From Candidatus Obscuribacterales bacterium (GTDB lineage Bacteria; Cyanobacteriota; Vampirovibrionia; Obscuribacterales; Obscuribacteraceae): DNA of 64,000 nt. A model generated the notes under the pieces. That model was given only the letters and a program-made list of their open reading frames with translations. It was not told where the DNA came from and did no database searches. Shown here one piece after another: positions 26,332 through 35,621 of the stretch. The stretch's first letter is position 1; every line of letters begins with the position of its first letter. Both the position numbers and the translations under genes were made by a program. The stretch spans positions 1 through 64,000 of the forward strand of contig JAIELX010000002.1 in NCBI GenBank assembly GCA_019752635.1, given 5' to 3'.

Positions 26332-29300
26332 TCACGGCACGACTTTAAGTATGCCAGGGACGCTCACTCCATTTAAATTCATCGGTGAGGTTGTCTCTAG
26401 CATATTGCTCAGCGAGTCAAAATCTTTGCTAGAAGGATAGTTAGAAGCGTCTTCTGACACGTCGCTTCTGCAAGTGACGCATCCATTGGAGCGAAGTCCA
26501 GGGTGTAATTCAAATCCTCCGCGAATGGTCCATGGATTTCCGAATACGTCTTGAAATGCTGCGCCATGCATAGGTTCGAGGGGATAAGCTATAGCATTGG
26601 CATTGGGCACATCTGGAAGCGCCATTTTTGTATTGATGAAGTAGTCGCCTTGCGGAATAGGTCCTCGTCCACCGAGGGCTTGAAATGCACCTTGATTAGC
26701 GAACGGACCATTACCAGAGAAGAAATTGCTGCTGCTGAACGATTTGCCGTTACTGTCGACAGCGGTTAATGTATGCGTAGACTGACTGTAGGTTGCTACG
26801 ACAAACAACCCCAGAGGATCAGCAAGGTTGGCAGGATCATTGTTCACGTAAGTATAGAGATTCATATCTCCGGCAGCAAAACCAAGAGGGTCCGGCTGCA
26901 AGAATCTTCCAATACCAGGCGCATACTGCCTTAGCTTGTAGTTATACTGCCCAATCTCAGAATCATAGCGCTGGCACGTGAAACCAAATAGAGTACCAGT
27001 CAAACTCGGGGTTTCGCCAAACGGCGAATACTGATACTTGTTCAACACAGCGCCGGAACTATTAGATTGGGCCACTGTAGAGCCCAATCTATCCTGATGG
27101 AGATAGGTTGTTACTGGTGTTCCTGATGGATCTGCTATCTGGACCAGAATCTCATCAAGCCTTGCTCCCGGAATGTACCTGTTTAACATGCTTCCGCCGG
27201 AATTGTACTCCGCGATTAACTGCACTCCGTCATACAGGAAGCCGGTCTTGGTGCTGTCCACCTCTTTCTGCGCCTGGCGGTTCAACGGGTCATTCAAGTA
27301 GTTATTTGTGATGCCACCACTGACAATCTGCGTCACGCGATTAATCACATCAAAAGCAGCAGATGTGAATGGACCAGAGGTCATATTCCCGTTGTCATCG
27401 TAATTACATGCGTTTCCGGCAACGGCAGGATACTGATTGAGATTGTTTGCCGGAGCATAATTTGTTATTGCCAGCGCAGTTGGCTTCCAGAGAAACTCTG
27501 CATCGCTAACGTCTTGCTCCGTGACCTGGTGCACGTCGTTAAACGAGTAGGCAAAAGTAACGGAACCGCCCACAAAAGCGTGTTCCAGCGAAGTCAGATC
27601 ATTGTTGATAGCGAAGCCGTAACTTGTTTCGCAGCCGTTTATGTAAGTAAGAGCCTCCCTCCGAGACAAATTGTCATAGGCGAAATGGATAGCGGCGGAA
27701 CTACTTCCATTTAGCTTGATGTCTTCAAGACGGTTTAACTCGTCGAAGAAATACTCCGCGTAATAGAAATCCGGCCAGGTTAATCGGGTCCTGTTGCCGT
27801 TCTTGTCGAGTTCATACGCAACTTCCCGATACGCCGGTGGATCTTCGCCTGTGGGGCTGCTTTGCGAAATCAGCCGCCCTGCTGTGTCATATCCGAAGCT
27901 AAACAATCCGGATGAAGGATCACCCTCCACGGCAGGAGTGCTTACGGTCAGAAGCCTGCTAGTGAGGTCATAGCCCATGGTCTGCATTGGCAGGGAACCC
28001 GGATCTCGCGTCGCTAATCGCGTCAAGACATCGAAAGTGTTTGTGATGGTATCGCCCTTGCGCGTGAGCATTGTGAGAACTTGGCTGTTGAGGTTGTAGC
28101 CAAACTGCTCAAAGGTGCTATCCGGATAAACTCGCTTGCTGAGCCTATCGAAGCCATCATGTTGCATCACGGTCGTGTTGTTGCGGGCATCAGTGATGGT
28201 GGCAAGCATTCCGTTCTCAGTGAAAGTCCGCGCCTCGGAGGTTTCGCCCATCGGGTCAATGACCGTGATTATTCTGCTCTCGGGATCATACGAGAATTGC
28301 CAGACTCTGCCTTCCGCATCGGTTCTCGACACCAACCGGCGCAAATCGTCAAGTTCAAAGTTGAGTTCCTTACCAGCCGGATCTGTGATGGTGACTACGT
28401 CTCCGTGCACGTTGCGAGTCCAGTGCCACTCTTGAAATTCAGGATCAACTTCGCCGGTTTCTCTTTGAAGAGTAATCAGCTCGCCGTTTTCGTTATAGAT
28501 CCAGTTGGTGACAAAGTTGAATGGAGCACATTCGATGCGCTTTGTCGGCCGCCTCTCATTGTCGTATTCAAGAGTTGTCTCGTTGCCGCGAGGATCGGTA
28601 ACGCTGTTCACATCGCCAGCTGCTGTGTAACCAAGAACGACATAGATATCTTCACCATCCGGGTCACGATGGGCTTCCAGCAAGACTTCGGAGGTTTCAT
28701 CATAGTCGAATCTATCGACAAGAAAAGTAGGCGGATCTGGAGATTCCGGTTGCGTCACTTTCTCGCTGCGAGTGAGCACTTGCCCGCGCTCATTGTAAGT
28801 GAACGTAATTGTCGGTGTCTTGGAATCAACATCAGGTCTGGTTATTGTGAGCAACGTTCCCTGCGTTTCGTCATAGTCGAAGGTCGTCTCATTTCCTTCG
28901 CCGTCGGTGAGTTTGGAAACCTTGTTCCATTCGCTGTCGTATTCAAGCAGATGCTCTATGGCATCGAGGGGGCTGCCGGGCTTGGGTTGCCACGTTTTGG
29001 TGAGGACATTGTTGCTGGCAGGAATGCTGGTATTGTCATACTCGAGCAATAGCGCATTCCCCTCAATCCATGTGGTTGAGATGAGCCTGTTGAGTCCATC
29101 ACGTGCATGGGTTGTTGCATCGCCCATAGCATCAATCTCTCGGAGAGGCGACCCCAACGGGTTGAAGTATGTCACGTTACTATTGCCTAGCGGGTCTACA
29201 AGCTCGGATCTAAAACCGGCGATGTAGAATATCCAGGTCCCCTCATTGGAGGGCGTTTGCGTCATGATGCGGTAGAGGCTATCGTACACATTCGTGACAA

Positions 29301-30870
29301 ACGCATCGACCGGATTTGCCGGCAAGAAGATTTGAGTAAGCAGGCCGGGTGATTCATAATCGTAGACAATCGTTTTGCTGTCCGCATCCGTAAACTCGGT
29401 CAGATTCCCATCAACATCGATCGTAAAGAATACCGATCGGTCGCCGTCGGAAATCTCAGTCAAACGATCTCCGGTGTAAATGAACGTGAGCGATCTGGTC
29501 AAACCATTTGAAACACCGGTCAGCTTTCCGGTGGTATAGGTGTGGGTAACCGTTACGCCCGCCGGGTCATCAAAGGTTTCAAGCAAGCCATCAACGTCGA
29601 AAGTCCACTTCAACTGTTGCGGACTGGTTAGCGTGTAACCATCAATGTTTTTTGTGAGTGTGTGTGCGTAGCCCGGCATCGGATTATACGTGTCGTCAAA
29701 TAGCTTGATAAACGTCGTGGAATTTCCTGGTGCCTGGATATTTACAGCATTGTCGCTAAGCTGGTCCATAAGCCACTGCGTAGTGGTTGTGGCGATCAAG
29801 AAATCGGTCAAGACATGGCCCGAGCTAATAGGCAAGTCGATTTGCAGCATCATGAAGCAATGGGCGATCGCCGCTGCCGCTTCCTTTGGTGATAGCGCAC
29901 CGAGAGCTCTAATAGCGTTGCTTCCTGTACTCAAACCATGGGCAAAATTATGGCTCCAGCCGAGCCCGAGCGGCCCATCGACCAATCTTTGTCCGGAAGA
30001 GTAAAATCGATTGAACTCAAGTGAATAGGGATAGCTGCCACTGCCAACGCTTATGTCAGTTCGATTGTAGATAAAAGCGCCGGAGTGCAAAGAGACAGGA
30101 TCGCAGCTACAGGGAGATGCGCCCTCTCCCAGTGGGCCTATTTCAGGCGATGCGGGAGAGTTGGACGCGCCGCCTGTCATAGCTGGCGGCGACACCTTTC
30201 CGGATACTCCTGCATTCGCCTGGGAGGCAGGGCGAAACTTTAACTGGCCGTACTCCCACGCATAATAGTCCCAGGTATCGGCACGATGCGCGTCGGTGCC
30301 CGGGAGATCGTGCTTCATGTGTTCTCTTTTAATATTCGGGCAATTCGGTGGCGGAGGCACTGAACCCCACGCTTCTGAATAGAAGTACACCGGATTGCTT
30401 TGGAGGCAAGTTCCGTACCAAACCAGCACCATCGCACCAAAATTATAAGTGCAGGTCGGATAAGGGTTCCAGCTCTCGAAAACCCTTTGCCGTGCCTCGA
30501 AGTGCAATGTCCTTACGGGCGAAGCTGCAGCTCTCATTTCCATAGGAGGAACAACTTCTCCCTGAAGCCAGCTGTAGATCGGTCCTGCGCTGCTAATCTC
30601 ATACCAGCCGCCGCCCACAAATTCACCAATAGTAGTGGCACCGTCTTCATGGATTATTAGCCGACTGCCAGCATCAATCTGAGCCGCCATCATTGACTTG
30701 GTGACGTCATCCCAGTTAACCAATAAGGCCTCTACAGTAGTCCAATTACTGGAGGTCGCATCGATAATCTTTTGTGTCGGTGCAGCCACTGTAAGAAGTT
30801 GCATTGCGTTTATTCCCGTAATGGGATAGCTTTGCTGAAGCACGCTCGCCTCTAATCCGCTGCTGAGCAA
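26332..30870 (-). CDS. RHS-repeat protein with Tlde1/L,D-transpeptidase-like C-terminal domain
   Basis: The product has about 1512 residues. After a unique N-terminal part of about 250 residues comes a DUF6531-like start of the RHS shell (PVSLHSGAFIYNRTDISVG), then more than 20 YD repeats (for example ETTLEYDNERRPTKRI), and the RHS core near 1300-1355 (LRQYAPGIGRFLQPDPLGFAAGDMNLYTYV). The tail of about 157 residues shows GPIPQGDYFI and HPGLRSNGCVTC, with His and Cys (near 1456 and 1464) spaced as in Tlde1-type peptidoglycan L,D-carboxypeptidase/transpeptidase effectors. RHS proteins encapsulate variable C-terminal toxins. The start is doubtful: a TTG at 30870 is the first standard codon, yet the frame runs open through the attachment repeat to 30975, so the true 5' end may have been lost. 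Confidence 0.85.
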   Translation of the reverse strand: MLSSGLEASVLQQSYPITGINAMQLLTVAAPTQKIIDATSSNWTTVEALLVNWDDVTKSMMAAQIDAGSRLIIHEDGATTIGEFVGGGWYEISSAGPIYSWLQGEVVPPMEMRAAASPVRTLHFEARQRVFESWNPYPTCTYNFGAMVLVWYGTCLQSNPVYFYSEAWGSVPPPPNCPNIKREHMKHDLPGTDAHRADTWDYYAWEYGQLKFRPASQANAGVSGKVSPPAMTGGASNSPASPEIGPLGEGASPCSCDPVSLHSGAFIYNRTDISVGSGSYPYSLEFNRFYSSGQRLVDGPLGLGWSHNFAHGLSTGSNAIRALGALSPKEAAAAIAHCFMMLQIDLPISSGHVLTDFLIATTTTQWLMDQLSDNAVNIQAPGNSTTFIKLFDDTYNPMPGYAHTLTKNIDGYTLTSPQQLKWTFDVDGLLETFDDPAGVTVTHTYTTGKLTGVSNGLTRSLTFIYTGDRLTEISDGDRSVFFTIDVDGNLTEFTDADSKTIVYDYESPGLLTQIFLPANPVDAFVTNVYDSLYRIMTQTPSNEGTWIFYIAGFRSELVDPLGNSNVTYFNPLGSPLREIDAMGDATTHARDGLNRLISTTWIEGNALLLEYDNTSIPASNNVLTKTWQPKPGSPLDAIEHLLEYDSEWNKVSKLTDGEGNETTFDYDETQGTLLTITRPDVDSKTPTITFTYNERGQVLTRSEKVTQPESPDPPTFLVDRFDYDETSEVLLEAHRDPDGEDIYVVLGYTAAGDVNSVTDPRGNETTLEYDNERRPTKRIECAPFNFVTNWIYNENGELITLQRETGEVDPEFQEWHWTRNVHGDVVTITDPAGKELNFELDDLRRLVSRTDAEGRVWQFSYDPESRIITVIDPMGETSEARTFTENGMLATITDARNNTTVMQHDGFDRLSKRVYPDSTFEQFGYNLNSQVLTMLTRKGDTITNTFDVLTRLATRDPGSLPMQTMGYDLTSRLLTVSTPAVEGDPSSGLFSFGYDTAGRLISQSSPTGEDPPAYREVAYELDKNGNRTRLTWPDFYYAEYFFDELNRLEDIKLNGSSSAAIHFAYDNLSRREALTYINGCETSYGFAINNDLTSLEHAFVGGSVTFAYSFNDVHQVTEQDVSDAEFLWKPTALAITNYAPANNLNQYPAVAGNACNYDDNGNMTSGPFTSAAFDVINRVTQIVSGGITNNYLNDPLNRQAQKEVDSTKTGFLYDGVQLIAEYNSGGSMLNRYIPGARLDEILVQIADPSGTPVTTYLHQDRLGSTVAQSNSSGAVLNKYQYSPFGETPSLTGTLFGFTCQRYDSEIGQYNYKLRQYAPGIGRFLQPDPLGFAAGDMNLYTYVNNDPANLADPLGLFVVATYSQSTHTLTAVDSNGKSFSSSNFFSGNGPFANQGAFQALGGRGPIPQGDYFINTKMALPDVPNANAIAYPLEPMHGAAFQDVFGNPWTIRGGFELHPGLRSNGCVTCRSDVSEDASNYPSSKDFDSLSNMLETTSPMNLNGVSVPGILKVVP

Positions 30871-31203
30871 ATCGGTAGCGGCTAAGATGCGTGTTTCAAC
30901 AGAGCTCGTCCCATTGCGGCTTTTTACGTAGGAGGGTGTCGGGCGTTCGAATCGCTCCGAGGGTGCTAGTTTTTAGACCTTAGAGAATGTCTCTTGTCGG
31001 CATATCCCTCGTTCACGCGAAGTCGCAAAAGCCGCTTAAATCGTTGCGACAGTGGGCTGTACGGGAACTCGTGCTCTGCAATCATTTCGAATTATTGACT
31101 GAAAGTCTGAGCTTCGATTGGACACGCTTGATTGGTTATGGTTGCACATCGGTTTTTTCGCCCTGTCATTGAGCTACCAAAGGCTGGCTGAGGGAGCCCA
31201 TAT
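30871..31203. other. Right edge of island and spacer to the efflux gene
   Basis: This 333-base spacer contains the right 44-base repeat and a stretch of 230 bases up to the stop of the efflux gene. The RHS frame remains open into the repeat. Beyond 30975 nothing recognisable is present; no terminator hairpin with T-tract is obvious for the efflux gene. Confidence 0.4.
30930..30973 (+). repeat. Right attachment-type repeat: tRNA-Arg 3' fragment
   Basis: This is an exact copy of 23505-23548, containing tRNA-Arg from the anticodon stem's 3' side to the 3' end plus eight bases. The 5' half of the tRNA is absent (preceded by TTTTTACGT), so it cannot make a tRNA. It marks the far junction of the island. 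Confidence 0.8.
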
Positions 31204-34200
31204 TCAGGACTGATTTGACTCATCTTCGCGAACTTCGTAGGAGTGATGATGCTTGATCGTGATTGAATCCTCAACCGGCTTACTCAGCTTATGCTGTTCC
31301 ATCGACTCTGCCAGGTCCGACAAAAGCTTCCGTTCTTTTCCTCGGTTGATCAATTTGTACATGCTTGGTACTACAAATAACGTCAATGCTGTCGCGGATA
31401 TAAGTCCACCAAAGACAACAGTAGCTAATGGACGTTGAATTTCAGCACCAGTCCCGGTAGAAAAAAGTTTTGGAAGAAGACCCATGACCGCCACCAATGC
31501 CGTCATAAGAACAGGTCTCAGTCGAACACTGGCGCCCTCCAGAATCGATTTTTCAAGAGACAACCCTTGTTCTTTTTGCACTTGCATTATGTAGCTGACC
31601 AGTATAACGCCGTTCTGAACAGCGACACCGAACAATGCTATGAATCCGATAATGGCGGGGACTGAGAGTGGTTGCTGTGATAGCCATAAAGCCACTACTC
31701 CGCCTATCATCGAGAACGGCACGTTGAGCATAATCAACCCTGCGTTCTTCACCGAATTAAAGGTGAAGAAAAGCAATATGAAAATCAAAAACAGAACGAT
31801 TGGCACGACCACCGCTAACCGCACCATGGCTCGTTGTTGATTCTCGAACTGACCGCCCCACACAACCCAATAGCCGGGGGGGAGCTTAACTTTTTCTGCT
31901 ACCGTTTTTTGCGCGTCCATGACGAATCCGCCAAGATCTCGTCCGCGAACATTGACCATAACCGCGGCTCTGCGCTGTCCGTCTTCTCGATTTATCAGCA
32001 CTGCGCCCTTCTCAATCTTAAGGTCGGCTATAGCCTTCAGTGGAACGTGTGCAGCATCTGGTGGCTGAATATTTATAGACTGGATCTGTTTTACCGTTTC
32101 TCGATGTTCATGCGGAAATTGCAAGAGTATTCCGAACCGCTTGTTGCCCTGTACTACTTCGGAAACGACCTTGCCTGCAAGAGCAGTCTGAACGTCATCA
32201 AAAACCTCAGAAGAGCGCAGTCCGTATCGGGCTAAGATTTGTCTGTTAAGCTTGATTTTCAGTTCCGGTAGACCCAATATAGGTTCCCTACTAACATCAG
32301 CAGCGCCGGGTACTTGTGCTACCACACGCCGTACTTCGTTGCTAAGTTCTTCAATTTTTTCAAGCTCAGGACCGAATATTTTGATACCCACGTCTGCTTT
32401 TATTCCAGTTATCAGGTCGGCAATCATGTCTTCGATTGGTTGAGAAAAGCTGTACATGACACCGGGAATTACTGAAACAGCCTTTGACATGCGTTCAACC
32501 AGGTGTTCTTTATTCTTATCTCTCCATTGCTCTTTCGGTTTCAGGCCGATGAACATGTCTGCTGCATCTACACCCTCCACGTCGGATCCCATTCCAGATC
32601 GCCCTACACGCGTGGCTGCTATTGTCACTTCGGGAAACGAGCGAATAATCCGCTCGAACTGCGCCACCACTTCCTCCGTCTTGCTATGAGCAATGCTGGC
32701 CGGCATACGAAGGCGAAGCCAGAGGGAGCCTTCATCCAGGCTCGGTATGAATTCCGAGCCAAGAAACGGCAGTAATCCAAATGCTCCAACAAGCATCGAG
32801 AAGGCTGTTATCATCAACATGCGCGGATGGGCAAGACACCAAGTCAGACTTGGGATGTAGGATTTTTTTAGGTACTCGACAACGGGATTGTGTCGTTCGA
32901 TTAAAGGCCGGCGGAAAACGAAATAGCAAGCCACGGGAATAATCGTCAGTGATACGAGCAAAGCGCCCGTGAGGGCATAAATGAAAGTGAGAGCCAGCGG
33001 CTCAAACATTTTGCCTTCAATACCTTCAAGTGTAAAAAGCGGTAAGTAAACAGCCACGATGATGCACATGGCGAAGCAGATTGGACGTCCGACTTCTTTG
33101 GCTGCGTCTGTGATAATTTGAAGACGGTCAAAGCGTTTATCGCTGGCGTGTGGCATAGACATTTTGCGATAAATGTTCTCGACCATAACGACTCCAGCAT
33201 CTACGACAACGCCAAAGTCCACTGCTCCCAACGTCATCAGGTTCAGCGATAAGCCGGTAAACTTCATCAGAACAAAACTAAAAATCAATGAAAGCGGGAT
33301 GATCAGGCAGACAATCAGTGCGGCGGGAATGTCCATCAATATGGCTGTTAGAACGATCACTACCAGAGCGCCGCTAAAAAACAATATCTCTTGAACAGTA
33401 TCAGTGGTTTTATCGACTAATTCTTTCTGATTGTAAAAGGGCGTCAGCTTAATGCCCGGCGGCATGGTCTTCTGAATTTCAGCTAGTTTCTTTTCCACAT
33501 GTTCAACAACTTCTTTGGTGTTCGCCCCTTTGCGGGAAAACACAATGCCGATAATGGCTTCGCCTTTGCCATCGATAGACGCAGAACCGCGACGAAATGC
33601 CGGTCCTATTTTGACTTTGGCGACATTGCCTATCGTGACCGGGGTTCCGTCGAACTCTTTGATAACGATGTCTTCAATGTCTTTCTCATTTTCGACTCGT
33701 CCGATTCCCCGGATGACAACTTCTTCCTCTGCTTGCTCAATGAAGTTGGCTCCGGCATTCTTGTTACCTGAAGCCAGGGCGTCCGAAAGCTCTCTAAGTG
33801 TCAGAGAATACTTTTTGAGGGACTGGGGAGCAACCAGTACTTTGTACTGCTTCACCCAGCCACCATAAGTGACCACGTTGCCGACTCCAGGGACAGAAAG
33901 AAGTCGTTTGGAAATATCCCAGTCTTGTATGGTCCTCAAGTCGAGAAGATCATGATTTGTGCTTGAAACCCGGTACATGAAGATCTGGCTGAAAGTAGAA
34001 AGAACCGGCGCCAGGTAAGGCGTTGGTACATCATCCGCTAGTTTCAGCGTGCTGAGGCGTTGTTGCACTAGCTGTCGAGCCAAGTAGACATCGCACTCAT
34101 CTTCGAATATCGCCGTAACCATCGATAGCCCAAACTCGGAGCTCGATCGAACTTTCTGGATGAAAGGCAAACCGTTCAGCGCGTATTCAATCGGCACCGT

Positions 34201-34395
34201 CACGAGCGACTCAACTTCTTCGGTCGCCATGCTTTCCGGCTCGGTGATTATTTGCACCTGCACATTGCTTACATCCGGGAATGCGTCTGTTGCCAATGTG
34301 AAGATTGAAAAGACACCCAAGGCTACGACCGCAACCATGAGCATGATCGTTACAGCGCGCTGCTGTAGCGAAAAGGAGATGAAATTGTTGATCAT
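31204..34395 (-). CDS. CzcA/CusA-family heavy-metal RND efflux pump
   Basis: The ATG at 34395, with AAGGA six bases upstream, begins MINNFISFSLQQRAVTIMLM, the normal RND start; the frame is open to 34419. The product of about 1063 residues has 12 membrane helices in two halves, two periplasmic porter loops, and the HME-RND signature regions DAFPDVSNVQVQIITE near the N-terminus and DFGVVVDAGVVMVENIYRK in helix 4, whose acidic residues relay protons. Such pumps expel Co/Zn/Cd or Cu/Ag with a CusB/CzcB adaptor and an outer-membrane channel, neither of which is adjacent. The metal cannot be told from the sequence alone. Confidence 0.92.
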   Translation of the reverse strand: MINNFISFSLQQRAVTIMLMVAVVALGVFSIFTLATDAFPDVSNVQVQIITEPESMATEEVESLVTVPIEYALNGLPFIQKVRSSSEFGLSMVTAIFEDECDVYLARQLVQQRLSTLKLADDVPTPYLAPVLSTFSQIFMYRVSSTNHDLLDLRTIQDWDISKRLLSVPGVGNVVTYGGWVKQYKVLVAPQSLKKYSLTLRELSDALASGNKNAGANFIEQAEEEVVIRGIGRVENEKDIEDIVIKEFDGTPVTIGNVAKVKIGPAFRRGSASIDGKGEAIIGIVFSRKGANTKEVVEHVEKKLAEIQKTMPPGIKLTPFYNQKELVDKTTDTVQEILFFSGALVVIVLTAILMDIPAALIVCLIIPLSLIFSFVLMKFTGLSLNLMTLGAVDFGVVVDAGVVMVENIYRKMSMPHASDKRFDRLQIITDAAKEVGRPICFAMCIIVAVYLPLFTLEGIEGKMFEPLALTFIYALTGALLVSLTIIPVACYFVFRRPLIERHNPVVEYLKKSYIPSLTWCLAHPRMLMITAFSMLVGAFGLLPFLGSEFIPSLDEGSLWLRLRMPASIAHSKTEEVVAQFERIIRSFPEVTIAATRVGRSGMGSDVEGVDAADMFIGLKPKEQWRDKNKEHLVERMSKAVSVIPGVMYSFSQPIEDMIADLITGIKADVGIKIFGPELEKIEELSNEVRRVVAQVPGAADVSREPILGLPELKIKLNRQILARYGLRSSEVFDDVQTALAGKVVSEVVQGNKRFGILLQFPHEHRETVKQIQSINIQPPDAAHVPLKAIADLKIEKGAVLINREDGQRRAAVMVNVRGRDLGGFVMDAQKTVAEKVKLPPGYWVVWGGQFENQQRAMVRLAVVVPIVLFLIFILLFFTFNSVKNAGLIMLNVPFSMIGGVVALWLSQQPLSVPAIIGFIALFGVAVQNGVILVSYIMQVQKEQGLSLEKSILEGASVRLRPVLMTALVAVMGLLPKLFSTGTGAEIQRPLATVVFGGLISATALTLFVVPSMYKLINRGKERKLLSDLAESMEQHKLSKPVEDSITIKHHHSYEVREDESNQS

Positions 34396-34471
34396 AGTTT
34401 CCTTAACCAAGCTACGCATGCGGCAGCTCTAAAGAGCTGTCGGCCAATAAAGCAAGACTAGGGAAATCGAT

Positions 34472-34810
34472 TTAAATTAGTAGCCGACAGCGGCGCAGCC
34501 ACAGGCGGTTATCGCCAAAATTCGAATCTGGCAACATTGCAACCGAGAGATCAAATGAGCGTTCAAATTTCCAGAACGCAAACAATGACGCAATGCCACC
34601 GGCGACCACGCAATGTAATGCTTCCAGCTCTCGATTGATGCGAATGCTGTTTGAGACCAGGAACGGATCCATCGTCACAACATCTTCTGGATCGATATCA
34701 TCTAAAGATAGAGACGAAAAAGTCTCAAATGCACCGCAAAGCGAAAAGATCTGCGACCACATGAATAGTGCCAGCAGAACCGATACAATGTTGCGTTTGG
34801 ACGATTTCAT
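34472..34810 (-). CDS. Small exported or membrane protein upstream of czcA-like gene
   Basis: Choosing the ATG at 34810 gives 112 residues that open with a signal or anchor (IVSVLLALFMWSQIFSLCGAF); an earlier in-frame start at 34885 would add 25 residues. An acidic segment follows (SLSLDDIDPEDVVTMDPF) and then a second moderately hydrophobic stretch (ALHCVVAGGIASLFAFW). It ends 76 bases before the efflux gene on the same strand and could be cotranscribed. Family unknown; in this position it may be a small periplasmic accessory of the pump, which is inference. Confidence 0.55.
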   Translation of the reverse strand: MKSSKRNIVSVLLALFMWSQIFSLCGAFETFSSLSLDDIDPEDVVTMDPFLVSNSIRINRELEALHCVVAGGIASLFAFWKFERSFDLSVAMLPDSNFGDNRLWLRRCRLLI

Positions 34811-35055
34811 ATAGCATCCAGATCGTACACCCACACATAATAGCAACAGAAACCTGCCCGATCCTTTCAATGAACTTTCGGACAATCAACACCTATGAAC
34901 GCCACAATCCAGGAGCTAATCTTTCTTCTCCTCTAACAATTTCTTGTTGAAGCGCGTTGAGCGATGCTATTTTTTTATTGGTTCATTTGGAATCCAGGAA
35001 CTTTGTCCGTACAGCAACGTCGTCCAACAATTGTTCAGCGATTAGGGTGGTGTTC

Positions 35056-35577
35056 GTGCTGCAAAAAGTTGCGACTTGGTTAGTTTTAGGTTTATCCGTT
35101 AGCACTTCCCCCGCCCTATGCCAGAGCAACCCGGGGGTCAGGGGCACCGTAAAAATCGATGCTTCCCCTAGTCATGTTTGGAAGGCTGTACATGATGAAC
35201 GAGCCAAAGATCCAGACTTGGCATACAGTAAAGTCATGCAACAAAAGGGCAACAGAGTCTTAATTGAACAAAAGTTTAACGCTTTGCCTGTCATTGGCGA
35301 AGCGACTTGTTTGATGGTTCAGGAAGAGACTCCCGAGAAAAGAATCGACTACAAAATGGTAAAGTCGGATAAATTTAAAGAAATGTCTGGAAGCTGGACT
35401 CTCGAAACTCAGGCGGACGGCGGTGTGAAGCTCGAGCTTTGTTCGCTGCTTGACACTGGGCTTCCATACTCGCAAGGAGTGATAAACGCTCTCTTGCAGG
35501 ATAAGATAAATAAGAGGTTGTTGCGCATTAAGGCCGCGGCTGAATCCCTTTCTCAAGGCCGGTCGAACCCGCTCTAA
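35056..35577 (+). CDS. Exported START/polyketide-cyclase-like protein
   Basis: The frame is open from 34957, but the GTG at 35056 has AGGGTGG upstream and begins a signal peptide (VLQKVATWLVLGLSVSTSPALCQS), so I take it as the start (173 residues). The mature part follows the SRPBCC pattern: TVKIDASPSHVWKAVHDERAKDP at the first strand and helix, then alternating strands (NRVLIEQKFNALPVIGEATC, KRIDYKMVKSDKFKEMSGSWTLE) and a long C-terminal helix (GVINALLQDKINKRLLRIKAAAE). SRPBCC folds bind hydrophobic ligands. An exported lipid- or ligand-binding role is inferred. The following small secreted protein may be in the same operon (44-base gap). Confidence 0.65.
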   Translation: MLQKVATWLVLGLSVSTSPALCQSNPGVRGTVKIDASPSHVWKAVHDERAKDPDLAYSKVMQQKGNRVLIEQKFNALPVIGEATCLMVQEETPEKRIDYKMVKSDKFKEMSGSWTLETQADGGVKLELCSLLDTGLPYSQGVINALLQDKINKRLLRIKAAAESLSQGRSNPL

Positions 35578-35621
35578 CTTTGTCCGCATCCCTGTCTCTA
35601 GGCTGAACATCGAGGAATATC

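Larger units (their letters stand above)
23505..30973. mobile_element. tRNA-Arg-bounded genomic island, integrase missing
   Basis: A 7.4-kb segment lies between two perfect 44-base copies of the tRNA-Arg 3' end. Its content is accessory: an IS66 accessory pair without its transposase, two membrane-anchored hypotheticals and a large RHS protein with a toxin-like tail. No recombinase gene is visible inside, so the element is either decayed, mobilised in trans, or the leftover of a larger insertion. Island status is inferred from the repeats and cargo. Confidence 0.65.

Noticed and set aside
28081..29052. 323-codon plus-strand frame inside the RHS gene
   Set aside because: Antisense shadow of YD repeats; no ribosome site and no protein-like pattern.
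30930..30973. A second tRNA-Arg gene
   Set aside because: Only the 3' half is present; acceptor 5' strand, D arm and anticodon loop are missing.
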